64,000 bases of DNA from Lachnospira hominis (ex Liu et al. 2021) (GCF_014287955.1 NZ_JACOPD010000002.1:310001-374000); one strand, 5' to 3'. Positions 26,904 through 35,193 are shown, counted from the stretch's first letter. The notes: generated by a model not told the origin, from the letters alone. Numbers and translations are program-made.

Positions 26904-28122
26904 TTACCTTCCCCCAGTCTATAATTTTTTTCAAGTAAGGATCGGCACCATATTTTCCTTCAAGATACTGCTTATCAAACTTAGCGTCTTTTCGTACTGA
27001 TTCTCCTTTTTTATTCTTAAATTCTACAAGAGAATACAATTTTGAATTCTGACGTTGGCCTTTAGCAACAAACCATATTTCATCTCTTCTGAATACTTCG
27101 CTGTTCATAGTAGATAAATCATGTGATGTAAAAATCAGTTGTGCACCATTCCTATTCTTTTCCATATCGCTAAATGTCATAATAAGATATCTCAACAATA
27201 CCGGATGTATCTTTGCATCCAGTTCATCAATTACAAGTGTTGTTCCTCTCAATAGGCTTTTTGCAATAAAAGGAAGAAGACCAAATAATTTTTTTGTTCC
27301 ACTTGACTCATCAAATAAATTCAATTCAGCTTCATAGTCATTTACTATATGCTTTGTAAAAACCTCAATTCGGTCATTTTCATTTTCTTCAACACGAAAA
27401 TCTATAATATCCAAATCCATTTCCTGAATCATCTGAAGCATTAGTCTTTTTACATCTTCAGATTTTGATACAGCCATACGCAATTCCTGCATAGGATTTC
27501 CATAATTTAAAAAAGCAATTCCTTCATCAAACCAGCCCAACACATCCCGAACTACATCATTTTTACTATAAGTTATTCCCAGATAAGATAACAATGGCAA
27601 TGTGTCTGATAATTCATCACTTGTTTTTAACTTTGCAAATGTACCTTTTAATCTAATTTCTTTTTTATCCCGTTCAAAAAGTGCAGATTTTCGCCCTGTT
27701 TCTAATTTTATACGATCCAATCTTTCATATTCGATTACTTCTTTTTTTACAATTAATTCATATCTATACTCAGCCAATGCAGTTCTAAAGAACAATTCAA
27801 ATTCTGTAGGCTCATTAATTGTCTCTTTATCAAAAGCAAATGGCTCTATAATAAGCTTCTTCATCCTTATTGCAATATCTTCATTATTACTTGTCGCATA
27901 TAATGGTCTCAACACTTTCATAACCAGACTATGCAATGCTTCCAAAACATTTGATTTGCCACCGCCATTCGGACCGTATACCGCCGATACCGGCAAATAT
28001 AATTCCCCATCTGTACAATTTATAACTCTGTCTTCATGCTCAGAAATCGCAGCAGCTTGCATGTCAAACGTTATCTCTTCCCGTATACTCTTAAAATTTT
28101 TCACTGTAAATTGACATAACAT
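26896..28122 (-). CDS. RloA/AbiLi-like AAA ATPase
   Basis: 408 aa SMC/OLD-like AAA_15/21 ATPase. N-terminal MLCQFTVKNFKSIREEITFD is typical; Walker A is YGPNGGGKSNVLEAL near residue 55, and Walker B with the D-loop is TTLVIDELDAKIHPVLLRYL near residue 305, followed by IFTSHDLSTMNSEVFRRDEI. ATG 28122 follows GGAGGTAAATAAT. With the RloB-like TOPRIM protein it forms a two-gene anti-phage type module. Promoter and terminator isolate it from its neighbours, as expected of an inserted defence cassette. Confidence 0.85.
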   Translation of the reverse strand: MLCQFTVKNFKSIREEITFDMQAAAISEHEDRVINCTDGELYLPVSAVYGPNGGGKSNVLEALHSLVMKVLRPLYATSNNEDIAIRMKKLIIEPFAFDKETINEPTEFELFFRTALAEYRYELIVKKEVIEYERLDRIKLETGRKSALFERDKKEIRLKGTFAKLKTSDELSDTLPLLSYLGITYSKNDVVRDVLGWFDEGIAFLNYGNPMQELRMAVSKSEDVKRLMLQMIQEMDLDIIDFRVEENENDRIEVFTKHIVNDYEAELNLFDESSGTKKLFGLLPFIAKSLLRGTTLVIDELDAKIHPVLLRYLIMTFSDMEKNRNGAQLIFTSHDLSTMNSEVFRRDEIWFVAKGQRQNSKLYSLVEFKNKKGESVRKDAKFDKQYLEGKYGADPYLKKIIDWGKVNG

Positions 28123-28163
28123 ATTATTTACCTCCACTTATCAAAACTTCTTACTTATATAAT

Positions 28164-28192
28164 ATATTATATCCATTTTCTCATTTTTACAA
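28164..28192 (-). promoter_or_regulatory. Promoter of the RloA/RloB pair
   Basis: Minus strand TTGTAA (28187-28192), 17-nt spacer, TAATAT (28164-28169), about 40 nt before the ATPase start. Confidence 0.6.
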
Positions 28193-28248
28193 CATATATT
28201 TGAGATAAATTCTCATATTTTATATTATAATTAGTTATATTAAAAAAT

Positions 28249-28282
28249 ATGCGGGATATTCACAGCCGTGAATATCCCGCAT
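28249..28282 (-). terminator. Rho-independent terminator of the lipoprotein gene
   Basis: Perfect 15-bp stem (ATGCGGGATATTCAC on the plus strand with its complement) and a 4-nt loop, followed on the minus strand by ATTTTTTAA. It lies about 45 nt after the stop of gene 28329-29063. Confidence 0.92.
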
Positions 28283-28328
28283 ATCTTATTATATCGTTTT
28301 ACAATATCTTTAAATATTTAGTTTTAAA

Positions 28329-29063
28329 TTAATTTACAAACGGAGTAAACTGAAGCTTTTCGTATGTATATTTTCCCCTGATTTCTTTTGCCTGCTCTTC
28401 ACTTATAGGCTTTTCTGTTTTTAAAGCAACATCAGTAGCATAATAATACTTCTGTCCTGGCACCTTGTCATCTGTATACACAGTTTCTTTCATATCCAGC
28501 TTTGCATTGGAATACTTAAAATATGTCCAGTTGGAATATGCGGCACCGCTTGAACCTTCATTAGCGATTGTTCCGTCTGTACACAGATAATATGTATTGC
28601 GTTCCCAGCCTGCAACTGCATGAACATCCGTGCCATCCTGAATTGTAAATATATCATAGATTATTGTGGTTCCGTCTTCATTCACTGTTCCGCCAAAAAT
28701 CAACTCATCTATGCCATCATTATCAAGGTCTTTTTTGATATATCCAAGTGTCTCATATCCTGACTGCTTATAAAAGAACACAGGTGATATATCAACTTTA
28801 TCCTGACTTGAATAACCGTTTTTTAGTATATTGGCAGCTTTTTTTATCAATTCATCATATGGTGAATAATCAACCGACGGCTTTGTCTCTCCGGTAGTCT
28901 TTTCTTCTGCCTTTGCTGTTTCAGCAGCCGCCTGTGTCGTTTCCTGTGCTATCTGTGAATTATTTTGTTCACTGTTACTTTTATTTTTTGCATTACCACA
29001 TCCTGCAACAGTCATAACAAGAGCCAATATCAATGCGGAACTGATTAACTTTCTTTTAATCAT
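28329..29063 (-). CDS. Lipoprotein of unknown function
   Basis: 244 aa. Signal peptide with lipobox VAGC (Cys at residue 22), an Asn/Gln/Thr/Ala-rich linker to about residue 60, then a globular domain. The stretch KKDLDNDGIDELIFGG is an EF-hand-like calcium loop of the kind found in FG-GAP or beta-propeller-like lipoproteins of Lachnospiraceae. AAGGGAGA precedes ATG 29063. Stand-alone gene with its own terminator. Exact function unknown. Confidence 0.8.
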   Translation of the reverse strand: MIKRKLISSALILALVMTVAGCGNAKNKSNSEQNNSQIAQETTQAAAETAKAEEKTTGETKPSVDYSPYDELIKKAANILKNGYSSQDKVDISPVFFYKQSGYETLGYIKKDLDNDGIDELIFGGTVNEDGTTIIYDIFTIQDGTDVHAVAGWERNTYYLCTDGTIANEGSSGAAYSNWTYFKYSNAKLDMKETVYTDDKVPGQKYYYATDVALKTEKPISEEQAKEIRGKYTYEKLQFTPFVN

Positions 29064-29126
29064 ATGTATCTCCCTTCAAATCATTATGTATAATTCCACA
29101 AAAAATCTTACAAAATTGCATAGTTT

Positions 29127-29476
29127 CTAGAAATCTCCGTTATGAAATTCCAAAAAATAAGCATCAAATCCGGGAATATCATTAATATCTGTTCCCTTGT
29201 ATATACCAAACATTATCGCCGAATCACCGTTTAACATTTTTGTAAAGTCACCTGTAAACATAATCTTTTTTCCTGAATAATATTCGGTTGCATAATTGTA
29301 ACGGTCACCGCCAATCGTAACCTGCTTATCAATATTTTTTATAAGCAGGGCATATGAATAATCGTAAGACGGCGACTTGCGTAGCATACCTGATAATTCT
29401 TTCTATTATTCCCTTCCTGAATAGTAACCTGTACCGGGCTGCCGTCTTCTTTAATAATTGATGTCATAGTTTTCAT
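29127..29476 (-). pseudogene. Small gene split by a single frameshift
   Basis: ATG 29476 has a strong AGGAGG 5 nt upstream and starts MKTMTSIIKEDGSPVQVTIQ, but this frame stops after 45 codons. A second frame continues at once (KELSGMLRKSPSYDYSYALL) to a stop at 29127. Adding one A in the AGAAAG run near 29402 joins them into about 116 aa. This is a recent frameshift, sequencing error, or less likely a programmed shift. The product is not recognised; it has no signal peptide or membrane segment. Confidence 0.65.
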
Positions 29477-29538
29477 AGAAACCTCCTAAAGACAGCAGGC
29501 ATAGTTTCTTTTGACATGTGGTTTGTCTTCCACTTTGC

Positions 29539-29898
29539 TTATAAATCCAAAGTGCTTCTATATATTTCTAAGGTATCGGTACTTATTCCAGACCATACAT
29601 TATTATTAATAACAACCCTGTTCAATTTGGATAATTTGATTTTTGTTGCCTCTGGAATCGCCATAATTCCCATATCTTTTTCGATAAGTTGATCAATAAG
29701 AAGTTTTTCTTCATCAGTTATATATGAAAAAACATATTCTATTGGCATATCAATATTTGTGAATCCTAATTCAGATTTAATCATGAAACAATCTTGTTCA
29801 AAATTAGTTAAAATTACTGTAAGATACTTATTTACAATCTCATATTTTCCTTCATTGGAATTTATTGAGTCAATATGAATAATTTGCTTGATAAGCAA
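29539..29898 (-). CDS. Hypothetical protein, possibly a gene remnant
   Basis: 119 aa from a TTG directly after an in-frame stop; no ribosome binding site precedes it. The next ATG (residue 39, MIKSELGFTNIDMPIEY) also lacks one. The residue make-up looks like real coding sequence (alternating hydrophobics, FSYITDEEKLLIDQLIEKD). It may be the 3' part of a gene whose start was lost. No family recognised. Confidence 0.4.
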   Translation of the reverse strand: MLIKQIIHIDSINSNEGKYEIVNKYLTVILTNFEQDCFMIKSELGFTNIDMPIEYVFSYITDEEKLLIDQLIEKDMGIMAIPEATKIKLSKLNRVVINNNVWSGISTDTLEIYRSTLDL

Positions 29899-30242
29899 CT
29901 ATATGCACATGAAAATCTAATCATAGAGGGTTTATTGATTCGATTAATATAAATACAACAAATATATATGTGAAACTATTTATAATTTTAAAAGAAGATA
30001 TGATTAAAATCAATTAGATTGTGATGGAGTTTTTATATTGAACTTTCACAATTTTATCCTTTGCGGTATTTTATCTATATGTTATTATAAACAACTTTCA
30101 AAATGCCACCCAATTAAGAATCTAATATAATTTAATTATATAAAGGGTGTATTTTCAATGCAATATGGTAGATTATAATTAATAGATAAGAACTTATGTG
30201 TTAAATCCAGATAGGATTTAATAATAAATAAGTTATTAACTT
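29899..30242. other. AT-rich spacer without recognisable genes
   Basis: About 340 bp, very AT-rich, with no ORF of note, RNA gene or hairpin that I could support. It lies between a probable gene remnant and the Fic operator array, as expected of a recombined accessory region. Confidence 0.5.
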
Positions 30243-30371
30243 GAAATTTCCAGTGCAGTTTTATCTATGAAATTTCATAAAAATGCAATTTTATGAAATT
30301 TCTATCACAATATATTTTCATTATAATTTGAAAAAGTGAAAATTCTATGCTAAAATAACATTAGAAATTTC
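30243..30371 (+). promoter_or_regulatory. Array of four GAAATTTC palindromes before fic
   Basis: The 8-bp palindrome GAAATTTC occurs at 30243, 30269, 30295 and 30364. The first three are spaced exactly 26 bp; the fourth covers the expected transcription start. Copies two and three form a larger perfect inverted repeat (14-nt arms GAAATTTCATAAAA). This looks like a cooperative operator, perhaps for the winged-helix tail of the Fic protein itself. Confidence 0.7.
30328..30356 (+). promoter_or_regulatory. Promoter of fic
   Basis: TTGAAA (30328-30333), 17-nt spacer, TAAAAT (30351-30356). It is flanked on both sides by GAAATTTC sites. Confidence 0.8.
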
Positions 30372-30403
30372 ATTTTCCGTTTTTCGGAGGAAAGGAAACA
30401 ATC

Positions 30404-31549
30404 ATGACAAATAGAGCTGGAACATTTGTAAGTAATCTATCAGGCGAAATGGCTTATGAATCTTTTCGCCCGGCTCCTCTTCCACCCAATCCTCCTATTG
30501 AGGTATCTGGAGAGCTTCTTACGAAACTTATTGATGCTAATAAGAAAATAGCAACACTTGAAGGATTATCATCTCGTATACCTAACATGGGGCTTTTCGT
30601 TTCCATGTATGTTAGAAAAGAAGCACTTCTTTCTTCGCAGATTGAAGGCACACAGTGTACTCTTGAGGATATCTTGAATCCTCTTATTGAAAATAACACT
30701 AATAGAGATGTTTCTGATGTTGTCAACTATATTCGTGCAACCGAATTTGCACTTGAGCGACTAAAAACATTGCCTCTGTGCAACCGTTTAATTAAAGAGA
30801 CTCACGCAGTTCTTTTGGAAAGTGCACGAGGACAGGAAAAAAATCCCGGGGAATTCCGATATTCGCAAAACTGGATTGGCGGTCAAGGAAGTACGCTTAA
30901 GAACGCCAGATATATTCCACCAAACCCGGAAGATATGTTAACTGCTATGTCTGAACTTGAAAAGTATATAAATAGTGATGATACCCTCGATCCATTGATT
31001 CAGGCTGCCTTAATTCACTACCAGTTTGAAACAACACACCCATTCCTTGATGGTAACGGACGTGTAGGACGACTTCTCATCACTCTTTTCTTGATGGAAA
31101 AAGGTATTTTGTCAACTCCGGCACTTTATATTTCTTATTACTTAAAGATGAACCGTATCGAATATTATGATCGTATGACTCAGGTACGACGTACTGGTGA
31201 TTATGAGCAATGGATTTCTTTTTTCCTTCAGGCATTTGCAGATTCTGCGGAGGATGCAATCCATACAATTGACCAACTTACTGAATTACACGATAAAAAC
31301 TTAAAGTTATTTGATGCTTTAACAAAGAGACAGCGTACCAGTGCCCTTAAAGTATTTGCCTATTTGGAATCTAATCCTATTATTGATATTCAGAAAACCG
31401 CTACTGCACTTGAAATGTCGTATAATACTGTGGCAAAGGTGGTTTCTATCCTGATTGATGATGAAATATTGGAGCAAACAGATAAATCGGGAAAGGCTAA
31501 GATTTATTCATATATTGAATATCTTAATATCCTTCGTAAGGACACCTAA
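30404..31549 (+). CDS. Fic-family AMPylase-like protein with winged-helix tail
   Basis: 381 aa. Fic motif HPFLDGNGRVGRLL near residue 210 is complete (catalytic His, phosphate-binding GNGR). An inhibitory helix motif SSQIEG near residue 77 matches the [S/T]xxxE[G/N] of self-inhibited class II Fic proteins. Residues 300-381 (TKRQRTSALKVFAYLESN, ATALEMSYNTVAKVVSILID) form a winged helix-turn-helix. Family members transfer AMP or another phosphate compound to proteins. GGAGGAAAGGAAACAATC precedes ATG 30404. It is one of few plus-strand genes and has its own promoter and operator array, consistent with autoregulation. Confidence 0.92.
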   Translation: MTNRAGTFVSNLSGEMAYESFRPAPLPPNPPIEVSGELLTKLIDANKKIATLEGLSSRIPNMGLFVSMYVRKEALLSSQIEGTQCTLEDILNPLIENNTNRDVSDVVNYIRATEFALERLKTLPLCNRLIKETHAVLLESARGQEKNPGEFRYSQNWIGGQGSTLKNARYIPPNPEDMLTAMSELEKYINSDDTLDPLIQAALIHYQFETTHPFLDGNGRVGRLLITLFLMEKGILSTPALYISYYLKMNRIEYYDRMTQVRRTGDYEQWISFFLQAFADSAEDAIHTIDQLTELHDKNLKLFDALTKRQRTSALKVFAYLESNPIIDIQKTATALEMSYNTVAKVVSILIDDEILEQTDKSGKAKIYSYIEYLNILRKDT

Positions 31550-31603
31550 AAGGTAAGCATCAAACAGATGACATTTAATTAGAATTTTTTATAATGCGAA
31601 AAA

Positions 31604-31649
31604 TGCCCACCAGCCCACTATGTATAGTAACATAGAGGACCAGTGGGCA
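31604..31649. terminator. Shared hairpin between fic and the convergent hypothetical gene
   Basis: Outer stem TGCCCAC/GTGGGCA and inner stem CTATGT/ACATAG in a 46-nt stem-loop. On the minus strand it is followed by ATTTTT, so it best serves gene 31712-32197; it can also end the fic transcript. Confidence 0.65.
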
Positions 31650-31711
31650 AAGTACATAATTTAATGACACGTTAATTTAAAGCAATTCTAAACAATAAAA
31701 ATATATCATAT

Positions 31712-32197
31712 TTACCCTTGAAGCATGTTCAGTAAATCATCAAATGTTTCAGATATTGGTGCCATTCTTTTATTTTTTACATCATCTTCAGCTTCTGCCA
31801 GTAGTTCCAATAATTCTATGTGGGCTTTCATTTTTTTGTATTCTTCATATGAAAGAGTAACAGTATCTTTTCTTCCATTAACTGTAATAATAAAATCATA
31901 TATTTTTATACCGCATTTTTCGATATAGCCATATATGTGCTCCATCGCATTTTCCTTATAATTATTAGAAATAACCCTGAATTCTACTCTTCCATTAGAT
32001 ATATTCGTATCTATATAACACACAAATACAACAATCTTATACTCATGCTCACCCGAATACTCTATTGCACAATCCTCAAGATCACACCCGATTCTCTCAT
32101 CCTGATCATGGATACTTCGTTCACCATTACTATTTTTCAAATATTTTTCTACAATTCTACAACTTTGAATCTTGGCAGATGCCTCATAAAATAACAT
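31712..32197 (-). CDS. Hypothetical cytosolic protein
   Basis: 161 aa, no signal or membrane helix. Beta-rich N-terminal part (HEYKIVVFVCYIDTNISNGR, VEFRVISNNYKENAMEH) and helical acidic tail (AHIELLELLAEAEDDVKNKR). AAAGGTG stands 7-8 nt before ATG 32197, and a terminator follows. Not recognised; its place among defence and toxin-like genes suggests an accessory function. Confidence 0.6.
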   Translation of the reverse strand: MLFYEASAKIQSCRIVEKYLKNSNGERSIHDQDERIGCDLEDCAIEYSGEHEYKIVVFVCYIDTNISNGRVEFRVISNNYKENAMEHIYGYIEKCGIKIYDFIITVNGRKDTVTLSYEEYKKMKAHIELLELLAEAEDDVKNKRMAPISETFDDLLNMLQG

Positions 32198-32309
32198 AAT
32201 CCCACACCTTTCCCATAGTTAATAACTTACGTATCTATTATTAATTATATAAAAGGCGTGGGACTATATTAGTACATGAATGCTATTGCTTAGTATTTGT
32301 TTTGTGCAA

Positions 32310-32987
32310 TCATAATTTGTCAAATATATTATTTATTAAGTCTTCATATTCCTGATTACGTTTTATTGCAGAAGGATGAAATACATTAAAAGCTGGAACT
32401 ATTTTTCCTTTTATATTAAGTTTATAATACATATCTATATCTGGCTCCGATTTTTTCCTATTTCCCCATTCTTTCTTGCTTTTAAAATAATCATATACAT
32501 GATCAATAATTTGCCAATATGAGCCGCAACATATAATATAATCAGGATTAATTATTTCTATTTCTCTTTTTATAAATTCTTTGTATTTTTCAGCATACTT
32601 ATTAAGTTCTTTGAAATCAGTAGAAGATGAACCACCTCTTTTGTTAATATTCATAAATGCTATCTGTTTTTTTATTTCATTGAAATCAGAATATGTATAT
32701 TCATTTTTTATGTTTCCGTCTAACCTTGCTTTTATAATATTCTGTATTGCAATAATTCTTTGAAAAATTTTCTTTTTTCGAGAACTTTCTTCATCCTTAT
32801 CATATCCACATTCCAACAGATATGACAGATTTCTTCTTACGGCTTTCCTGTCTACTTCCATACCATATTCTTTTCTAGGAATATCAATAAAATCTTTTTG
32901 TTTCAGTCTGTGTTCAGCATCTGAATATTTGTTAAGAATATCAAGTATATTAATAACCAGCAGTTTTTTTGACATTACCTCATACAT
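32310..32987 (-). CDS. Winged-helix protein with UDG-like C-terminal domain
   Basis: 225 aa from ATG 32987 (AGGGGAAG upstream); ATG 32975 is an alternative. The first ~65 residues resemble the winged helix of WYL-type regulators (LLVINILDILNKYSDAEHRL, MEVDRKAVRRNLSYLLECGY). Residues about 110-225 resemble the uracil-DNA glycosylase superfamily: NINKRGGSSSTDFKELNKYA, INPDYIICCG and VPAFNVFHPSAIKRNQE, where HPS matches the UDG motif. The N-terminal water-activating motif is not obvious, so catalysis is doubtful. It follows the ImmA-type metallopeptidase by 10 nt, in the place where an ImmR repressor would normally be. Confidence 0.55.
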   Translation of the reverse strand: MYEVMSKKLLVINILDILNKYSDAEHRLKQKDFIDIPRKEYGMEVDRKAVRRNLSYLLECGYDKDEESSRKKKIFQRIIAIQNIIKARLDGNIKNEYTYSDFNEIKKQIAFMNINKRGGSSSTDFKELNKYAEKYKEFIKREIEIINPDYIICCGSYWQIIDHVYDYFKSKKEWGNRKKSEPDIDMYYKLNIKGKIVPAFNVFHPSAIKRNQEYEDLINNIFDKL

Positions 32988-32997
32988 ATATCTTCCC

Positions 32998-33441
32998 CTA
33001 CTCTTCAACCGCAATATTATAATCAAGTACCTGCTTAAGCAGATAATTGCTCATATTTAAGACTTTCATATTAAAATCATTTTCATTAAACAGCAGCGAT
33101 ACAGCAAAAAGATTAGCCTCATATTCAACATTTTTAAATGCATTTTTACTTGTTACCGCAAAATTATTAATATCATCTGAATGAAGAAGTGCATGTTCTA
33201 ATTCATGTGCACACAAAACCAGCTGGCTTTTATGCTCATATCTTCCATTAATAATTATAATTGTTGGATAATTATCCGACCTTATCGTATATGCTTTCCT
33301 GTCTATCGGAAGCATTTTACTTACAACTACTCTTATTCCGTACTTTTCTGCTAATTCAAAAGGATTCCTTGTATAATAATTCTCCCTTAAATCTTCTGCC
33401 AGCTTCTTTACAACATAATAATATTCCGATTGTGCACGCAC
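32998..33441 (-). CDS. ImmA/IrrE-family metallopeptidase, start obscured by frameshift
   Basis: 147 aa from GTG 33441. Zinc motif HELEHALLH near residue 79 with the downstream EANLFAVSLL glutamate are those of ImmA/IrrE peptidases that cleave repressors (COG2856). GTG 33441 has no ribosome binding site. The frame is open upstream to 33519 and reads SLPIGISDYVRAQSEYYYV, which is the usual beginning of Lachnospiraceae AAA-ATPase-like proteins (PF09820), not of ImmA. An ATG at 33485 with AAAGGAAG upstream would start this reading if the A6 run after it had one more A. So the head looks like a fused fragment with a 1-nt deletion. The true start is uncertain. Confidence 0.7.
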   Translation of the reverse strand: MRAQSEYYYVVKKLAEDLRENYYTRNPFELAEKYGIRVVVSKMLPIDRKAYTIRSDNYPTIIIINGRYEHKSQLVLCAHELEHALLHSDDINNFAVTSKNAFKNVEYEANLFAVSLLFNENDFNMKVLNMSNYLLKQVLDYNIAVEE

Positions 33442-33535
33442 ATAATCCGAGATACCAATTGGCAGTGATTTTATAGTTTTTTCATTACTTCCTTTAATAT
33501 CCGTTAATTCAGCTATTTGTTAATACAGCAAAAAA

Positions 33536-33572
33536 GCAGTGTGCATACACCCATATGGCATATACACACTGC
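33536..33572 (-). terminator. Terminator of the HTH-aminotransferase gene
   Basis: GCAGTGTG/CACACTGC stem extended by partial pairing, followed on the minus strand by TTTTTT. About 40 nt after the stop at 33614. Confidence 0.85.
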
Positions 33573-33613
33573 AATTAAAATAAATATATTTTTACAGCAT
33601 ATTAAAATCTGTA

Positions 33614-35077
33614 TTATCTTTGCTTATAAGTCTTTAAAAAGTCTTCCATCTTATCTACTGCATCTTTAAGAACTTCAATTCTTGGAAGATATACAACCCT
33701 GAAATGATCCGGCTCTCCCCAGTTAAATCCAGCACCGTGAATTATGAGAATCTTCTTCTCACGCAGAAGGTCAAGTGCAAATTTCTCATCATCATATATA
33801 TTAAACTTCTTTGTATCAATCTTAGGAAAAATATAAAATGCTGCCTTGGGTTTAACTGCACTGATTCCCGGAATGTCATTAAGTGCTTTGTAAATATATT
33901 CTCTCTGCTCGTAAATTCTTCCACCCGGAACTATATATCCATTGACACTCTGATGTCCGCCAAGTGCTGTCTGTACTATTGACTGTGCCGGAACATTTGA
34001 ACAAAGTCTCATATTAGAAAGCATGTTAAGACCTTCCATATAATCTTTTGCAATGCTCTTGTTGCCGCTTAAAATCATCCAGCCGATTCTGTAACCCGCA
34101 ATCATATGCGACTTTGAAAGCCCGCTGAATGTAACACAGAACAAATCCGGTGCAAGCGATGCAATTGAAATATGTTCTTCGCCATCCATGACAAGTCTGT
34201 CATATATTTCATCTGAAAATATTATAAGCTGATGTTCTCTTGCAACTTCAACAATCTGATCAAGAACTTCTTTTGGATATAACGCACCTGTCGGATTATT
34301 TGGATTGATTATTACAATAGCCTTTGTCCTGTCAGTAACTTTCTTCTTAATATCATCAATATCAGGATACCACTCTGACTGCTCATCACAAATGTAGTGA
34401 ACAGCCTTGCCACCGGCCAGTGTTACACATGCTGTCCATAGCGGATAATCAGGAGCTGGAACCAGCACTTCATCTCCATTGTCAAGCAATGCTGACATAC
34501 TAAGATTTATAAGCTCACTTACACCATTTCCTGTATATATATCTTCTATTGAAACGTTAGGTATATTTTTAAGCTGTGCATACTGCATAATTGCTTTTCT
34601 CGCAGAAAAAAGTCCTTTTGAAGTTGAATATCCCTCACAATCTGTGAGCTGTCTCTGCATATCATATATAACTTCATCAGGTGTCCTGAATCCAAATGGT
34701 GCAGGATTGCCTATATTTAACTTGAGTACATGTGTACCATTTTCTTCCATCCTGTTTGCCTCATCAACAACAGGACCTCTCACATCATATAAGACATTAT
34801 CTAACTTTGATGATTTCTTGAATTCACGCATATTAATATTTCCTTTCTCAGCTATTTTTTCTCCATAAAGCCAATCAGCATCAACACCAAATGTCATCGC
34901 AATAAATTCACCAATATTTCTTCTCGGCACTGCTCTACCGCTTACATACTGGCTTATCTGGCTTTTCGACAACTTAACTCCTTCATTTGCCGCCGCAGTA
35001 AGCAAATCCACCTGCTTCATGTTTTTTTGCTTTAAAAGTTCATTAAAGCGTTCTGTAAATTGTGTTCCGTCAGCCAT
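33614..35077 (-). CDS. XRE-type HTH fused to AlaA-like alanine aminotransferase
   Basis: 487 aa. Residues about 5-70 form a Cro/CI-type helix-turn-helix (FNELLKQKNMKQVDLLTAAA, KLSKSQISQYVSGRAVP). From residue 83 the sequence follows E. coli-type AlaA from its own start (MREFKKSSKLDNVLYDVRGP), with NIGNPAPFGF, NPNNPTGALY, SDEIYD and the PLP lysine in FSGLSKSHMIAGYR. AlaA moves amino groups between alanine and glutamate. ATG 35077 has GGAGGG upstream. An internal ATG at 34831, at the AlaA start, keeps an AAAGGA box 9 nt upstream, so a free aminotransferase may also be made. The upstream region carries four copies of an AAAGTTTATTTT-type motif. Unlike MocR/GabR proteins, the DNA-binding part is XRE, not GntR. 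Confidence 0.9.
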   Translation of the reverse strand: MADGTQFTERFNELLKQKNMKQVDLLTAAANEGVKLSKSQISQYVSGRAVPRRNIGEFIAMTFGVDADWLYGEKIAEKGNINMREFKKSSKLDNVLYDVRGPVVDEANRMEENGTHVLKLNIGNPAPFGFRTPDEVIYDMQRQLTDCEGYSTSKGLFSARKAIMQYAQLKNIPNVSIEDIYTGNGVSELINLSMSALLDNGDEVLVPAPDYPLWTACVTLAGGKAVHYICDEQSEWYPDIDDIKKKVTDRTKAIVIINPNNPTGALYPKEVLDQIVEVAREHQLIIFSDEIYDRLVMDGEEHISIASLAPDLFCVTFSGLSKSHMIAGYRIGWMILSGNKSIAKDYMEGLNMLSNMRLCSNVPAQSIVQTALGGHQSVNGYIVPGGRIYEQREYIYKALNDIPGISAVKPKAAFYIFPKIDTKKFNIYDDEKFALDLLREKKILIIHGAGFNWGEPDHFRVVYLPRIEVLKDAVDKMEDFLKTYKQR

Positions 35078-35087
35078 AATGCCCTCC

Positions 35088-35193
35088 AAAAGTTTATTTT
35101 TATATCAGAAAGTTTATTTTTAATTCTTTTCATTTCCTTTAAAATAAACTTTACCACCTTTTTATGCGTTATTCAAGCAAAAAGTTTAATTTT
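35088..35193 (-). promoter_or_regulatory. Repeated AAAGTTTATTTT operator motif
   Basis: AAAGTTTATTTT at 35089-35100 and 35109-35120, its exact complement AAAATAAACTTT at 35141-35152, and a variant AAAGTTTAATTTT at 35181-35193 (the last overlapping the end of the LysR gene). Copies two and three form a perfect 12-nt inverted repeat. Placed just before the HTH-aminotransferase, they are the likely sites for its own HTH. Confidence 0.6.

Noticed and set aside
29899..30242. Small RNA or toxin-antitoxin gene in the AT-rich spacer
   Set aside because: No ORF with a ribosome binding site and no hairpin with a T tract could be found.
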